From CAXQZM01 sp965229645 (GTDB lineage: Bacteria; Pseudomonadota; Alphaproteobacteria; UBA7985): 64,000 nucleotides of DNA. The position numbers were made by a program, and so were the translations under genes. The notes under the pieces were generated by a model. It was not told the DNA's origin and ran no database searches. It was given only the letters and a program-made list of their open reading frames with translations. Below are positions 40,456-49,596 of the stretch, one piece after another. Positions within the stretch are counted from its first letter, which is position 1; each line of letters opens with the position of its first letter. The stretch covers positions 2,604,001-2,668,000 of the forward strand of contig OZ245893.1 of the NCBI GenBank assembly GCA_965229645.1, in the 5' to 3' direction.

Positions 40456-43230
40456 ATGAATGTGGGTGAGATTGAGACGCTGATCACCGCGCTTGCGGAA
40501 GGGGAGTTTGACCCTGAGGGCTTCTTACTGGACTTTGTTGCGTGCTTCGGCGCGCCCGATGCGACGATCACGAAGCTCGCGGCGGGCACCAGCAATAAAT
40601 CAGACCAGCCTGGTGGCCTGTGGTGGCGGGGCAAGATGCATGGCGTGGTGTGCGCGCCTGGCGACTTGGATGACGCGCAGGCGGCGCTTGCGGCCAGCCC
40701 CGCGCATGTCAAAGATAAGAAACTGCGCTTCCTGCTCGCCACCGATGGGCAAACTTTGCGCGCGGAGGACCTGAAGAGCGGTGAGACGCTGAACTGCACC
40801 CTCGAAGAGCTGACCTACGATTTCCGATTCTTCCTGCCGCTGGCCAACTACGAGCGGTTTAAGGTTCCTGAAGAGCAGGAACTGGACGTCAAGGCCACCA
40901 GCCGCCTCACCAAGCTCTACGACGCCCTGATCCGCCACAACCCAGATTGGGAGGGTAAGGCGCGCCAGCACGACCTAAACCGCTTCATGGCGCGTCTGAT
41001 CTTCTGCCTCTTTGCCGAAGATACCAAGATTTTTCCCGTCAAGCATATGTTCAGCCGCCTGGTGAAGGAAGAGTCGGACGATTTGGGCCAGGGCCTGCGG
41101 GAGGCGCTGGCGCGGGCCTTCGGCCTGATGAACAGGCGAGATGCGGACATGCCCACGGGCAAGCGGCGGGCGGGCGATTTCCCTTATGTGAACGGGGCCT
41201 TGTTTGAGGGGATGGAGAGCCAGGACCGCGCGGCGGCTGCGGCGCAAGTGCCCGCGTTCAACCGCGCCGCGCGCCGCTATCTGCTGGATGCGGGCGCGCT
41301 GGACTGGAGCCAGATTAACCCCGACATCTTTGGGTCCATGATCCAGGCCGTGGTCAACAGCGACGATCGCTCGGAACTCGGCATGCACTATACCAGCGTC
41401 CCGAACATCTTGACCGTGCTGGAACCGCTGTTCCTCAATGATCTGCGCCAAGCCGCGAAAGCGACGTGGGACAGCAGCGACGGGATCAAAGCGCTGCTGG
41501 TGCGCCTCTCCCGCGTTCGGGTCTTTGACCCCGCGTGCGGCAGTGGCAACTTCCTGGTCATCGCCTACCGCGAACTGCGGGCGCTAGAAAATAACCTGCT
41601 GGAACGGCTCTACGAACTCGACGGCGCGGCGGAACGCAATCTGTTTTCCCACATCGAGCTGCGCAATTTTTATGGCCTTGAGCTGGACGATTTCGCCGCA
41701 GAAACCGCCAAGCTGGCGCTTTGGGTCGCGGAATATCAGAACAATCAGAAGTTCGAGGACCGCTTCGGCTTCGGCCCGCCCGCGTTGCCGCTCAAAGACG
41801 CAGGGCAAATCACCTGCGCCAACGCCCTACGCGAAGATTGGTTCAAAATTTGCCCCCCAGGCAAAGTCGTGCGCGAACCCCGCTACCAAGACTTGCTGAC
41901 ACAGCTTGAGATACAGCAGGGCGACGCAGAGTGGGAGACCTATATAGCGGGCAACCCGCCCTATCGGGGCAGCACCTGGCAAACCAAAGAGCAGAAGCAG
42001 GATTTGCAGGCCGCCGCTGAACACCTGAAATCCTGGAAGGACTTAGATTATGTCGCGGGCTGGTATCTCAAGGCGGCGTCTTATTGCGTTGCCCATGAGG
42101 CGAAAGCAGGCTTGGTTTCAACCAATTCGGTTTGCCAAGGTCAGCAGGTAAGCAAACTCTGGCCCTGGATTTTTGACCAAGGCATAGAAATCGGTTTTGC
42201 ACACCTTCCGTTTAAGTGGGCCAACTTGGCAGCCCATAAGGCGGGCGTGACGGTCATTGTTGTTGGTCTGCAAAGCGAGCGCGCAGGGGCAAAATTCTTG
42301 TTTGAAAGAGAGCGGCGAGGCAGCGACTGGACTTCAAGTTCCCGAAGCGTTGAACTGATCGGGCCTTATCTTGTTCCAGGGACAAGGTTGTGCGTTGAGT
42401 CTATTCGGGGCAGGCAATCCAATCTGCCAGAAATGCTGTTTGGAAACATGCCCCGTGATGACGGGAAGTTGTTAATTGAACCCGAAGATGCCCACGCTTT
42501 TTTTTCAGACGAGATTGCGACACCCTTTCTCCGTAGTTTTTTTGGCTCCAAGGAACTCATCCATTCGAAGGAAAGATATTGCCTTTGGATTGAAGATGAG
42601 CAAGTTGAGATTGCAGCGTCATCTCCCCTGATTAAGGCGCGCTTAAATGCGGTCTCCAGAAAACGCCAAGCATCCAAGGCCCCATCAACGAGAGAGTTTG
42701 CACTACGGCCTCACCGCTTTGTTCAAATTGCTGGAACAGCCACCACCCACACCATCGCCGTTCCTCGCGTTTCATCGGAAAATCGCGACTATCTGCCCGT
42801 CGCGTTGCTGGATGGCAGGGCTATCATTGGTGACAGCAACTTCGCCCTCTACGACGCGCCTCTTTGGTGTCTTGCCCTAATCGCGTCCCGCCTGCACTGG
42901 GTATGGATCGGCACGGTCTGCTCACGCTTACGAACCGACTTCAGATATTCCAACACCCTGGGCTGGAACACCTTCCCCGTTCCTGACCTAACCGATCTGC
43001 AAAAGGATGAGTTGAACCATCGCGCCGAGGCTATCCTGATGGCCCGCGAGGCACATTTCCCCAAGACCATCGCAGACCTCTATAAGCCCGCCGACATGCC
43101 CGAAGACCTGCGCGAGGCCCACCGCCTGAACGACGTCATGCTCGAGCGCATCTACCGCGACCGCCCCTTCCGTTCCGACACCGACCGCCTCGAGCACCTA
43201 TTCAAGCGCTACGCCGCCAAAGTTAGGTAA
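40456..43230 (+). CDS. MmeI-type class I DNA (adenine) methyltransferase, nuclease domain apparently degenerate
   Basis: The 924-residue protein follows the MmeI/type IIL layout: N-terminal domain (about 1-150), helical spacer with NRFMARLIFCLFAEDTKIF near 175, methyltransferase core with SAM motif VFDPACGSGNFLVIAYREL (D358 to G364) and catalytic AGNPPYRGS (N500-Y503), a target-recognition region, and a C-terminal domain with LGWNTFPVPDLTD. The N-terminal domain lacks an obvious D...E-x-K nuclease motif: the expected strand reads WWRGKMHGVVCAPGDLDD. So it probably methylates DNA without cutting it. It is the first gene of a four-gene plus-strand set (RhuM after 6 nt, then helicase and GIY-YIG nuclease). 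Start at ATG 40456. Confidence 0.88.
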   Translation: MNVGEIETLITALAEGEFDPEGFLLDFVACFGAPDATITKLAAGTSNKSDQPGGLWWRGKMHGVVCAPGDLDDAQAALAASPAHVKDKKLRFLLATDGQTLRAEDLKSGETLNCTLEELTYDFRFFLPLANYERFKVPEEQELDVKATSRLTKLYDALIRHNPDWEGKARQHDLNRFMARLIFCLFAEDTKIFPVKHMFSRLVKEESDDLGQGLREALARAFGLMNRRDADMPTGKRRAGDFPYVNGALFEGMESQDRAAAAAQVPAFNRAARRYLLDAGALDWSQINPDIFGSMIQAVVNSDDRSELGMHYTSVPNILTVLEPLFLNDLRQAAKATWDSSDGIKALLVRLSRVRVFDPACGSGNFLVIAYRELRALENNLLERLYELDGAAERNLFSHIELRNFYGLELDDFAAETAKLALWVAEYQNNQKFEDRFGFGPPALPLKDAGQITCANALREDWFKICPPGKVVREPRYQDLLTQLEIQQGDAEWETYIAGNPPYRGSTWQTKEQKQDLQAAAEHLKSWKDLDYVAGWYLKAASYCVAHEAKAGLVSTNSVCQGQQVSKLWPWIFDQGIEIGFAHLPFKWANLAAHKAGVTVIVVGLQSERAGAKFLFERERRGSDWTSSSRSVELIGPYLVPGTRLCVESIRGRQSNLPEMLFGNMPRDDGKLLIEPEDAHAFFSDEIATPFLRSFFGSKELIHSKERYCLWIEDEQVEIAASSPLIKARLNAVSRKRQASKAPSTREFALRPHRFVQIAGTATTHTIAVPRVSSENRDYLPVALLDGRAIIGDSNFALYDAPLWCLALIASRLHWVWIGTVCSRLRTDFRYSNTLGWNTFPVPDLTDLQKDELNHRAEAILMAREAHFPKTIADLYKPADMPEDLREAHRLNDVMLERIYRDRPFRSDTDRLEHLFKRYAAKVR

Positions 43231-43236
43231 GGCGGC

Positions 43237-44235
43237 ATGAGCGAGCTAATCCTCTACACCAGCGAAGACGGGCAGATACGCTTGCATCTTCGCGCTGAAG
43301 GCCAAACCGTATGGCTGACCCAGGCCGAAGTCGCCGCCCTGTTTGCCACCAGCAAACAGAACGTATCCTTGCACGCAATTAACATTTTTCAAGATGGGGA
43401 GCTGTCCAAAGAGGCAACTGTCAAGGAATCCTTAACAGTTCAAAATGAAGGTGGGCGTGAAGTTCAGCGCAAGATTGCCTATTACAACCTCGAGCTGATC
43501 CTAGCCATTGGCTTCCGCATCCGCTCCCCCCGTGGGGTGGAGTTCCGCCGCTGGGCCAATCGCCATTTGCAAGACTATCTCATCAAGGGTTTTGCCCTGG
43601 ATGATGAGCGCCTAAAGCGCGCCGATCAGTGGGACTATTTTGATGAGCTGCTGGCGCGAATCCGCGATATTCGCGCCTCAGAAAAACGGTTCTACCAAAA
43701 GGTGCGCGACCTGTTTGCGCTGAGCAGCGACTATAAGGCGACAGAGACCGAAACCAGCACCTTCTTTAGCATCGTGCAGAACAAGCTACTCTACGCGGTT
43801 ACGCGGAGAACGGCGGCGGAATTGATCGTGGACCGCGCTGACCCAGAAATGCCCAATATGGCCTTGAAAACGTGGGATGGATCCAGAGTGCGGAAGGGCG
43901 ATGTGATCGTCGCCAAAAATTATTTGGAAGAGGGCGAAATCGACACCCTCAATCGACTTGTCGTCATCTTCTTAGACCAGGCCGAATTGCGTGTGCAGCG
44001 GCGCGCGGACTTAACGCTGGATTTTTGGAAATCAAACGTCGATTCGATGCTGGAATTTAACGATCAGCCCGTGCTGGATAAGCCTGGCAGCTTGAGCCAT
44101 GCGGCGATGAAATCCATCGTTGGTAAGCGCTATGACAGTTTTGACGCCAGCCGCCGCAAGGCAGAGGCAGCGCAAGCGGATGCCGACGACCTCAAACTAC
44201 TGGAAGACTTAGCCAAAAAGGCCGCCACGCCATGA
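43237..44235 (+). CDS. RhuM-family protein
   Basis: The 332-residue product matches the Virulence_RhuM family (PF13310): VWLTQAEVAALFATSKQNVSLHAINIFQDGEL near residues 25-56 (a phage-antirepressor-like DNA-binding region), YYNLELILAIGFRIRSPRGVEFRRWA near 84-109, and a C-terminal LFFLSSDY-like region (VRDLFALSSDYKATETET). RhuM proteins are frequent in restriction-modification and defence loci but their biochemical role is unknown. Here it is placed between the methyltransferase and helicase genes, overlapping the helicase start by four bases (ATGA), so it is made in step with them. Confidence 0.9.
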   Translation: MSELILYTSEDGQIRLHLRAEGQTVWLTQAEVAALFATSKQNVSLHAINIFQDGELSKEATVKESLTVQNEGGREVQRKIAYYNLELILAIGFRIRSPRGVEFRRWANRHLQDYLIKGFALDDERLKRADQWDYFDELLARIRDIRASEKRFYQKVRDLFALSSDYKATETETSTFFSIVQNKLLYAVTRRTAAELIVDRADPEMPNMALKTWDGSRVRKGDVIVAKNYLEEGEIDTLNRLVVIFLDQAELRVQRRADLTLDFWKSNVDSMLEFNDQPVLDKPGSLSHAAMKSIVGKRYDSFDASRRKAEAAQADADDLKLLEDLAKKAATP

Positions 44236-46310
44236 TGCGAAAAGACCTACGCCTCACCTATGCCCAAACGGGGCAAAGCCAAGACGCCAACGCGCAGGGG
44301 ATGCGCGCCATGCAGGCGCGGGTCTATGCGCAGCGCGACGAGCAATACATCTTGCTGAAAGCCCCGCCTGCGGCAGGCAAGTCCCGCGCGCTCATGTTCA
44401 TCGCGCTCCATAAGCTGCACGAACAGGGCGTCGGCAAAGTCATTGTAACGGTGCCCGAAACCGCCATCGGCGCGTCCTTCGCCAATACGGCGCTGACCGA
44501 CCAGGGTTTCGCCCACGACTGGACCATTGAACCGCGTTGGAACCTGTGCATGACGGGCGCGGATGCAGGCGCGCTCGCCAAATCCAAAGTCACGGCCCTT
44601 GCTGAATTTTTGAAAAGTGCGGATCGGGTGCTGGTTTGCACCCATGCGACCTTCCGCTTTGCCTTTGTCGAATTGGGGGCGGCGGCCTTTGACGATACGC
44701 TGATCGCTATTGACGAGTTCCATCATGTCAGCGCCAATCGGGAAAACCGCCTGGGCGAATGCCTACGCGGCCTCATGGCGCGGGACAAGGCCCATGTCAT
44801 GGCTATGACGGGGTCCTATTTCCGCGGGGATACAGAGCCGGTTCTCCACCCCGACGATGAGGATCGATTCACCCACGTGACCTATACCTACTACGAGCAG
44901 CTCAACGGCTACGAGCATCTGAAGACGCTCTCGCTGGGGCATCATTTTTATCGCGGCGCTTACTTGGATGCGATTGGGGAGGTATTGGACCCAAACCTCA
45001 AAACCATCGTCCACATTCCCAATGTCAATGCCGCGGAAAGCACGGGCCAGAAATACGACGAGGTCAACGCGATCCTAGATGCGCTCGGCACCTATGAAGG
45101 CCGCGATCCGCAAACCGGGTTTTCGCGGGTGAAGACGCCCGAGGGCAAACTGCTCAAAATCGCTGATCTGGTGGACGATCAGGGCGAACGGGATAAGGTT
45201 AAAGCCGCGCTGCGCGATACGGCAGAAGATCGCGACAAGGTGGACATCATCATTGCGCTCGGCATGGCCAAGGAGGGCTTTGACTGGATTTGGTGCGAAC
45301 ACGCGCTGACCATCGGCTATAAAAGCTCTCTAACTGAAATCATTCAAATCATTGGTCGCGCGACCCGCGATGCCCCAGGGAAAAGCCACGCGCGCTTCAC
45401 CAATTTGGTCGGCGAGCCTGACGCCGACCAGGAAAACGTCACCGAGGCGGTGAACAATATGCTCAAAGCCATTTCCGCCTCTTTGCTGATGGAACAAGTG
45501 CTGGCCCCCAAAACCGACTTTCGGCCGCGCAGCTCGTTGGATGTGAAGTATGAGCAAGGCGGGGCCGCCACGCTGACGGGCTTTGGCGACCATGGACAAG
45601 CGGAATACCAGATCGAGATCGGCGGCCTAAGAGCGCCCCCGAGCGAGCGCTGCAAAAAGGCCATCCAAGAAGAGCTCTTAGATGTGCAAGCAGAACTCTA
45701 TCAAACGAAGGAAGTGATCGAGCAAGCGGCGCTGAACCCCGAAATCTCTCCGTCGAACGTGGTGCGCGATGCGGCCAAGGCCATCTATATCCGCAAAAAC
45801 CCCAAGCATAGCGACGAGGAAGCGGAGGTTTTTGCCCAGCACTTGCTCGTCAAAATGGCCCTGCCCGAATTGATTCGCCAACACCAGCAGGAGGAGGAGG
45901 AGGCCGCCCAGGGCACCGAAACTGCCAGGGACGAACGCGGCAGCGGCGACGCGGCGCTCAGCTTTGTCGATGGGCTCAACAAGCTGCTCAACGTCGCCGA
46001 CCTAGATATGGACCTGATCGCCGCCATAAACCCCTTCCAACAGGCTTATGAAGTTATTTCCGTTGAACTGGGCAGCAAGGTCCTTGCCGATGTACAGCGC
46101 GCTGTTGTCGGCAAGCGCGTCAAGGTGACCGAAACGGAAGCGGTCGATACCTGGCCCCGTATAGAGACCTTCAGGGCGCGGCATCAGCGCGACCCTGACC
46201 TCAACGCCGCCGATCCCGTGGAACGGCGCTATGCGGAAATTTATGCCTGGATCCTCAACCGCGCGCGCGAGAAACAGGCGGCAGCCAAGGCTGCGCAGGC
46301 CCATGATTGA
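44232..46310 (+). CDS. SF2 DEAD/DEAH-type helicase of a restriction-like system
   Basis: The 692-residue protein has helicase motif I LKAPPAAGKSRALM near residue 44-51, motif II LIAIDEFHHVSANR near 160, motif III MAMTGSYFRG near 192, and motif VI EIIQIIGRATRDAPGKSHAR near 375. The DEFH box and the Q-x-x-G-R-x-x-R motif are like those of ResIII/type III restriction subunits. The C-terminal third (about 460-692) is helical and acidic, with no nuclease motif seen. It probably tracks along DNA and works with the GIY-YIG nuclease encoded by the next gene, whose start it overlaps by eight bases. Confidence 0.88.
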   Translation: MMRKDLRLTYAQTGQSQDANAQGMRAMQARVYAQRDEQYILLKAPPAAGKSRALMFIALHKLHEQGVGKVIVTVPETAIGASFANTALTDQGFAHDWTIEPRWNLCMTGADAGALAKSKVTALAEFLKSADRVLVCTHATFRFAFVELGAAAFDDTLIAIDEFHHVSANRENRLGECLRGLMARDKAHVMAMTGSYFRGDTEPVLHPDDEDRFTHVTYTYYEQLNGYEHLKTLSLGHHFYRGAYLDAIGEVLDPNLKTIVHIPNVNAAESTGQKYDEVNAILDALGTYEGRDPQTGFSRVKTPEGKLLKIADLVDDQGERDKVKAALRDTAEDRDKVDIIIALGMAKEGFDWIWCEHALTIGYKSSLTEIIQIIGRATRDAPGKSHARFTNLVGEPDADQENVTEAVNNMLKAISASLLMEQVLAPKTDFRPRSSLDVKYEQGGAATLTGFGDHGQAEYQIEIGGLRAPPSERCKKAIQEELLDVQAELYQTKEVIEQAALNPEISPSNVVRDAAKAIYIRKNPKHSDEEAEVFAQHLLVKMALPELIRQHQQEEEEAAQGTETARDERGSGDAALSFVDGLNKLLNVADLDMDLIAAINPFQQAYEVISVELGSKVLADVQRAVVGKRVKVTETEAVDTWPRIETFRARHQRDPDLNAADPVERRYAEIYAWILNRAREKQAAAKAAQAHD

Positions 46311-47490
46311 TCTGGACGCCATCCTCAAGCAAGTTATCGACGAGAAACGCGTCCCCGAGGAAAAGGTCGCGCCCGCCTTAAGTGCCGAAGAATCGCGCCT
46401 TGTGCGCGGGTTTGCGGAAATTACGGCTTTTGTCGAACGGGAAGGCCGCATTCCCGTCAACGAGGCAGGGGCGTCGCCATTTGAGAAGATCTATCGCACC
46501 CGACTAGAGGTCATTCAGGCCCATCCGCAATGGCATCCCTTGCTGGAGGGGAAGGACGCCAGAGGCCTCCTGACCGCCGACCTTTCCGCGGCCCTCCCGC
46601 CCATCGCCAAGACCGACATGGCAGAACTTATAGGGCAGGTTGCGGAGAAGGACGGAGCCGACGATAGTATCTTCACCCTGCGCCATGTGCGCACCCGCGA
46701 TCAAATCCAGCGGGCAGAGGAAATTGCGGGCAAAGAGCTTTGCCCCGATTTCGACACCTTCAAACCCTTGTTCGATCAGGTCGTGAAGGACTTGGAGGAT
46801 GGCAACCGCGAGAGCGAACGCTTTACCAATGAACGGGAGATTCGGGAGGGGCAGTTTTTCATCCTTAAGGGCGTCCTGTGCTACGTTGCCGACCGCAGCC
46901 AGACCTTCGAACAAGCTGGCCGCCCGAATGAGCGTTTGCGCCTAATCTTCGCCAATGGCACCCAATCGCGCCTGCTCTCCCGCTCCCTAGCCGCAGAGCT
47001 CTATAAGCCCGAGGCAAAGGGACGGCGCATCTCCCCCCGCCGCGACCACCTGGGACCGCTGTTCGAGGGCGCAGAACAGAGCCAAACGGGCAGCATCTAC
47101 GTCCTACGCAGCCTTTCCAATGATCCCTATATGCAACTCCATCGCCATTCTCTCTTCAAAATTGGCGTCACAACGGGCAGCGTGGCACGACGCATTTCGC
47201 GCGCAGAAACTGACCCCACCTACTTGCTCGCCCCCGTTGAAGTGGCGCTGGAGGCAGAATTGCACAACGTAAGGCCCAGCGCGATGGAAAAACTGCTCCA
47301 CACCTTCTTTCAGGCTGCGCGCGCAGATGTGGAAATCAAAGATCGGTTCGGAACACCCGTCCAGCCGCGCGAGTGGTTTCATTTGACGCTAGACAGCATT
47401 GAAAAAGCCATTGGCCTGATTCGCGACGAAACACTGCACCAGCACCACTACAACATCAAAACGGCGCGAATCGAGGCGCTGTCTGATTAG
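46303..47490 (+). CDS. GIY-YIG nuclease-family protein
   Basis: The 395-residue product begins at ATG 46303 inside the end of the helicase gene. The first 240 residues are helical (MIDLDAILKQVIDEKRVPEE...) with an unknown role. The C-terminal part has SIYVLRSLSNDPYMQLHRHSLFKIGVTTGSVARRISRAE (about 262-300), which matches the T5orf172/MUG113 branch of GIY-YIG nucleases (here Y-V-L...K-I-G-V-T), with the conserved Arg in ARRI and Glu in MEKLLHTFF (about 325). It probably supplies the DNA-cutting activity of the system. The gene ends 8 nt before a family-1 repeat. Confidence 0.85.
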   Translation: MIDLDAILKQVIDEKRVPEEKVAPALSAEESRLVRGFAEITAFVEREGRIPVNEAGASPFEKIYRTRLEVIQAHPQWHPLLEGKDARGLLTADLSAALPPIAKTDMAELIGQVAEKDGADDSIFTLRHVRTRDQIQRAEEIAGKELCPDFDTFKPLFDQVVKDLEDGNRESERFTNEREIREGQFFILKGVLCYVADRSQTFEQAGRPNERLRLIFANGTQSRLLSRSLAAELYKPEAKGRRISPRRDHLGPLFEGAEQSQTGSIYVLRSLSNDPYMQLHRHSLFKIGVTTGSVARRISRAETDPTYLLAPVEVALEAELHNVRPSAMEKLLHTFFQAARADVEIKDRFGTPVQPREWFHLTLDSIEKAIGLIRDETLHQHHYNIKTARIEALSD

Positions 47491-47497
47491 CGGCGAT

Positions 47498-47698
47498 TGA
47501 TACCAACGGCGAAATAAGTTGACACTTTTTTTGCCGTTTTGTGTCTCACGGCAGAAACGCTTCGCGTTTCGCCTCCGACGGGGCCTTCGCTTATACCCCG
47601 AGGCGCTCTCGCGCTATTCTCGGGGCCGCTACGGGGGCCGCAGTCGCGGCCCTTATGCCAGCGATCACAAGAGTCATTCTCATTCGCCGCTGTTATTA
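47498..47698 (+). repeat. Family-1 repeat, short forward copy
   Basis: Lies between convergent genes. Stem 1 has a defect (CGGCGAAATAAGT with ACTTTTTTTGCCG) while stems 2 (GAAACGCTTCGCGTTTC), 3 and 4 are intact. The terminal stem reads ATGCCAGCG...CGCTGTTAT. The truA stop codon follows with no gap. Confidence 0.85.
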
Positions 47699-48466
47699 TC
47701 AACGGTGGTAGGGGCCAGGGCTGGGTAGGTCGGCGTAGGTTCCCCGCACAAAATAGAGACCTTCTGCCGCGACCAAAGGGCCGCACGCGCGCGGATCGGC
47801 GGCGCGTAGGGCCGTGCCCATACGACTGGGGGGCCAGCGACCTTTGCCGACCTGGATCAGGGACCCAACCATGAGCCGGACCTGGTGGTGCAGGAAGGAT
47901 CGGGCCTGGGTTTCGATGATCGTGTGTCCGCCTCGTTCGCGAACTTCCAGCCTGTCGAGGGTCTTTAGCGGAGAGTCGGCCTGGCAATGCTTGGACCGAA
48001 ACGTGCTGAAGTCGTGACGGCCGATCAGATAGGCGGCGCCCGCCCGCATGGCCGCCATATCGAGCGGCACACGCACGCTAAGAACGCCGCCCTGGTCCAC
48101 GGCGGCGGGCGCGCGGCGGGCCAGAATACGGTATTCATAGGCACGGTCCAAGCAGTCGAACCGGGCATTGAACCCCGCAGGCATGGTATAGACATCCAAG
48201 CACGCGATGGGTTGGGGCGCGAGCAAACCATTGAGGCGTTCGCGCAGGGCGTTGGCGTCGATCCCGACAAGATCAAAGCTAACGGGCATGGCCAAAGCAT
48301 GGACGCCAGCGTCGGTTCGCCCGCATGCCTGGACGGTCGTGGGGCGATTCGTCAGGATGCGCAAGGCTGCTTCGATTTCGCCCTGCACGGTCTTGAGGCC
48401 CGCCTGCCGTTGCCAGCCGTGGTACGCGCCGCCATGGTATTCGAACAGGGCCAAAAAGGTCGCCAT
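47699..48466 (-). CDS. truA: tRNA pseudouridine(38-40) synthase
   Basis: TruA makes pseudouridine at positions 38-40 of the tRNA anticodon arm. The 255-residue product starts FLALFEYHGGAYHGWQRQAGLKTVQGEIEAAL, contains the catalytic aspartate in VQACGRTDAGVHALA (about residue 52), DCLDRAYEYRIL, and the C-terminal FLHHQVRLMVGSLIQVGKGRWP. All family motifs are present and length is normal. It is 18 nt downstream of fmt on the same strand, a usual pairing after def-fmt in many bacteria. Its stop codon abuts the family-1 repeat. Confidence 0.95.
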   Translation of the reverse strand: MATFLALFEYHGGAYHGWQRQAGLKTVQGEIEAALRILTNRPTTVQACGRTDAGVHALAMPVSFDLVGIDANALRERLNGLLAPQPIACLDVYTMPAGFNARFDCLDRAYEYRILARRAPAAVDQGGVLSVRVPLDMAAMRAGAAYLIGRHDFSTFRSKHCQADSPLKTLDRLEVRERGGHTIIETQARSFLHHQVRLMVGSLIQVGKGRWPPSRMGTALRAADPRACGPLVAAEGLYFVRGTYADLPSPGPYHR

Positions 48467-48484
48467 GGATTGACCCCCAAGTCC

Positions 48485-49363
48485 CTAAATCGACCGTTGG
48501 AACTGTTGCAATTTTGTCACGTCGAACCCCGCCAGGAACGCCTCGACAGGCTGGGCGCGCTTGCCTGCCCTTTGCAGCTCGAGCAGTTCCACCCCCCTTA
48601 AGTTGAGGGCACCGCCCGTGGAGGCGCGGGCGTTCAGGACCTTGATCCGCTCCCCCGCGACCGCAAACCAGGCCCCAGGAAACGGCGAAAAGGCACGGAT
48701 TTTGCGCGCGATTGTTTCGGGCGGCTGCGACCAGTCGATCTGGGTTTCGCCCTTGTCGATTTTGGCGGCATAGGTCACGCCCGCGCTGGGTTGTGGAACG
48801 GCGGCAAGGGCGGCGAGTTGGGGCAGCGCCTCGACCAGGGTTTCACCGCCGAGGCGGGCGAGTTTGCTCTGCAAGCTGGCCGTCGTGTCGAGCGCGCCGA
48901 TCTTCAGCTTGCGGGCCTTAAGAACGGGACCCGTATCGAGGCCGCGCTGCATCTGCATGAGCGAGATCCCCGTTTCGGGATCGCCAGCCTCTATGGCCCG
49001 ATGGATCGGCGCTGCGCCGCGCCACCGTGGCAAGAGACTGGCATGAATGTTGATGCAGCCGTGGACAGGGGCCGTCAGCACGTCCCTTGGGAGGAGCAGG
49101 CCGTAGGCGGCGACAATCGCAGCGTCGGCCTCGTGCGCAGCAAAGTCGGCGCGCGCCGCCGCGTCTTTGAAGGTGCGGGGAGTAAGAACTTTGAGGCCTT
49201 GGGCCTCAGCGAGAGCCTGAACGGCCGAAGGTTGGGGCCGCTGCCCGCGCCCCGCTGGACGCGGCGGTTGGCTATAGACCGCGCAGATCTGATGGCCCGC
49301 GTCGATCAAGGCGTGCAAGGCCGTGGCGGCAAAATCTGGTGTCCCCATAAAAATAAGGCGCAT
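48485..49363 (-). CDS. fmt: Methionyl-tRNA formyltransferase
   Basis: Fmt formylates initiator Met-tRNA using 10-formyl-tetrahydrofolate. The 292-residue product starts MRLIFMGTPDFAATALHALI, has YSQPPRPAGRGQ (family: QPDRPAGRG), AAYGLLLPRDVL, the folate/catalytic motif GCINIHASLLPRWRGAAPIHRAI (Asn, His near residue 108) and GISLMQMQRGLDTGP, and a C-terminal KIRAFSPFPGAWF. The gene lies upstream of truA; def is separated from it by a family-1 repeat, which seems to have been inserted into a def-fmt-truA operon. Confidence 0.95.
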   Translation of the reverse strand: MRLIFMGTPDFAATALHALIDAGHQICAVYSQPPRPAGRGQRPQPSAVQALAEAQGLKVLTPRTFKDAAARADFAAHEADAAIVAAYGLLLPRDVLTAPVHGCINIHASLLPRWRGAAPIHRAIEAGDPETGISLMQMQRGLDTGPVLKARKLKIGALDTTASLQSKLARLGGETLVEALPQLAALAAVPQPSAGVTYAAKIDKGETQIDWSQPPETIARKIRAFSPFPGAWFAVAGERIKVLNARASTGGALNLRGVELLELQRAGKRAQPVEAFLAGFDVTKLQQFQRSI

Positions 49364-49400
49364 GGCGGCTCCCCGAGCTTTAGGCAGGCACCGTCCCCTT

Positions 49401-49596
49401 ATAGCAACGGCCAAAAAAGCTGACACTTTTTTGGCCGTTTTATGTCTCGCGGCAGAAACGCTTCGCGTTTCGCCTCCGACCGGGCCTTCGCTTTACCCCG
49501 AGGCGCTTTCGCGCTGATCTCGGGGCCGCTGCGGGGGCCGCAGTCGCGGCCCTTATACCAGCGAACATAAGAGTCGTTCTCAATCGCCGCTGGTAT
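49401..49596 (+). repeat. Family-1 repeat, short forward copy inside the def-fmt interval
   Basis: Stem 1 is CGGCCAAAAAAG...CTTTTTTGGCCG, stem 2 GAAACGCTTCGCGTTTC, stem 3 CCCGAG...CTCGGG, stem 4 GGCCGCAGTCGCGGCC, terminal stem ATACCAGCG...CGCTGGTAT. It overlaps the last 17 nt of def, giving that protein an Asn-Thr-Ser-Gly-Asp end. Stem 1 in the 216-nt gap could reduce read-through from def into fmt. Confidence 0.85.

Noticed and set aside
40307..47500. Direct repeat of the tRNA-Ser 3' end marking the far side of the defence island
   Set aside because: I looked for TTCGAATCCCATCCTCTCTG after 47490 and did not find it, and no integrase is present. Integration by a tRNA-specific integrase is not supported.
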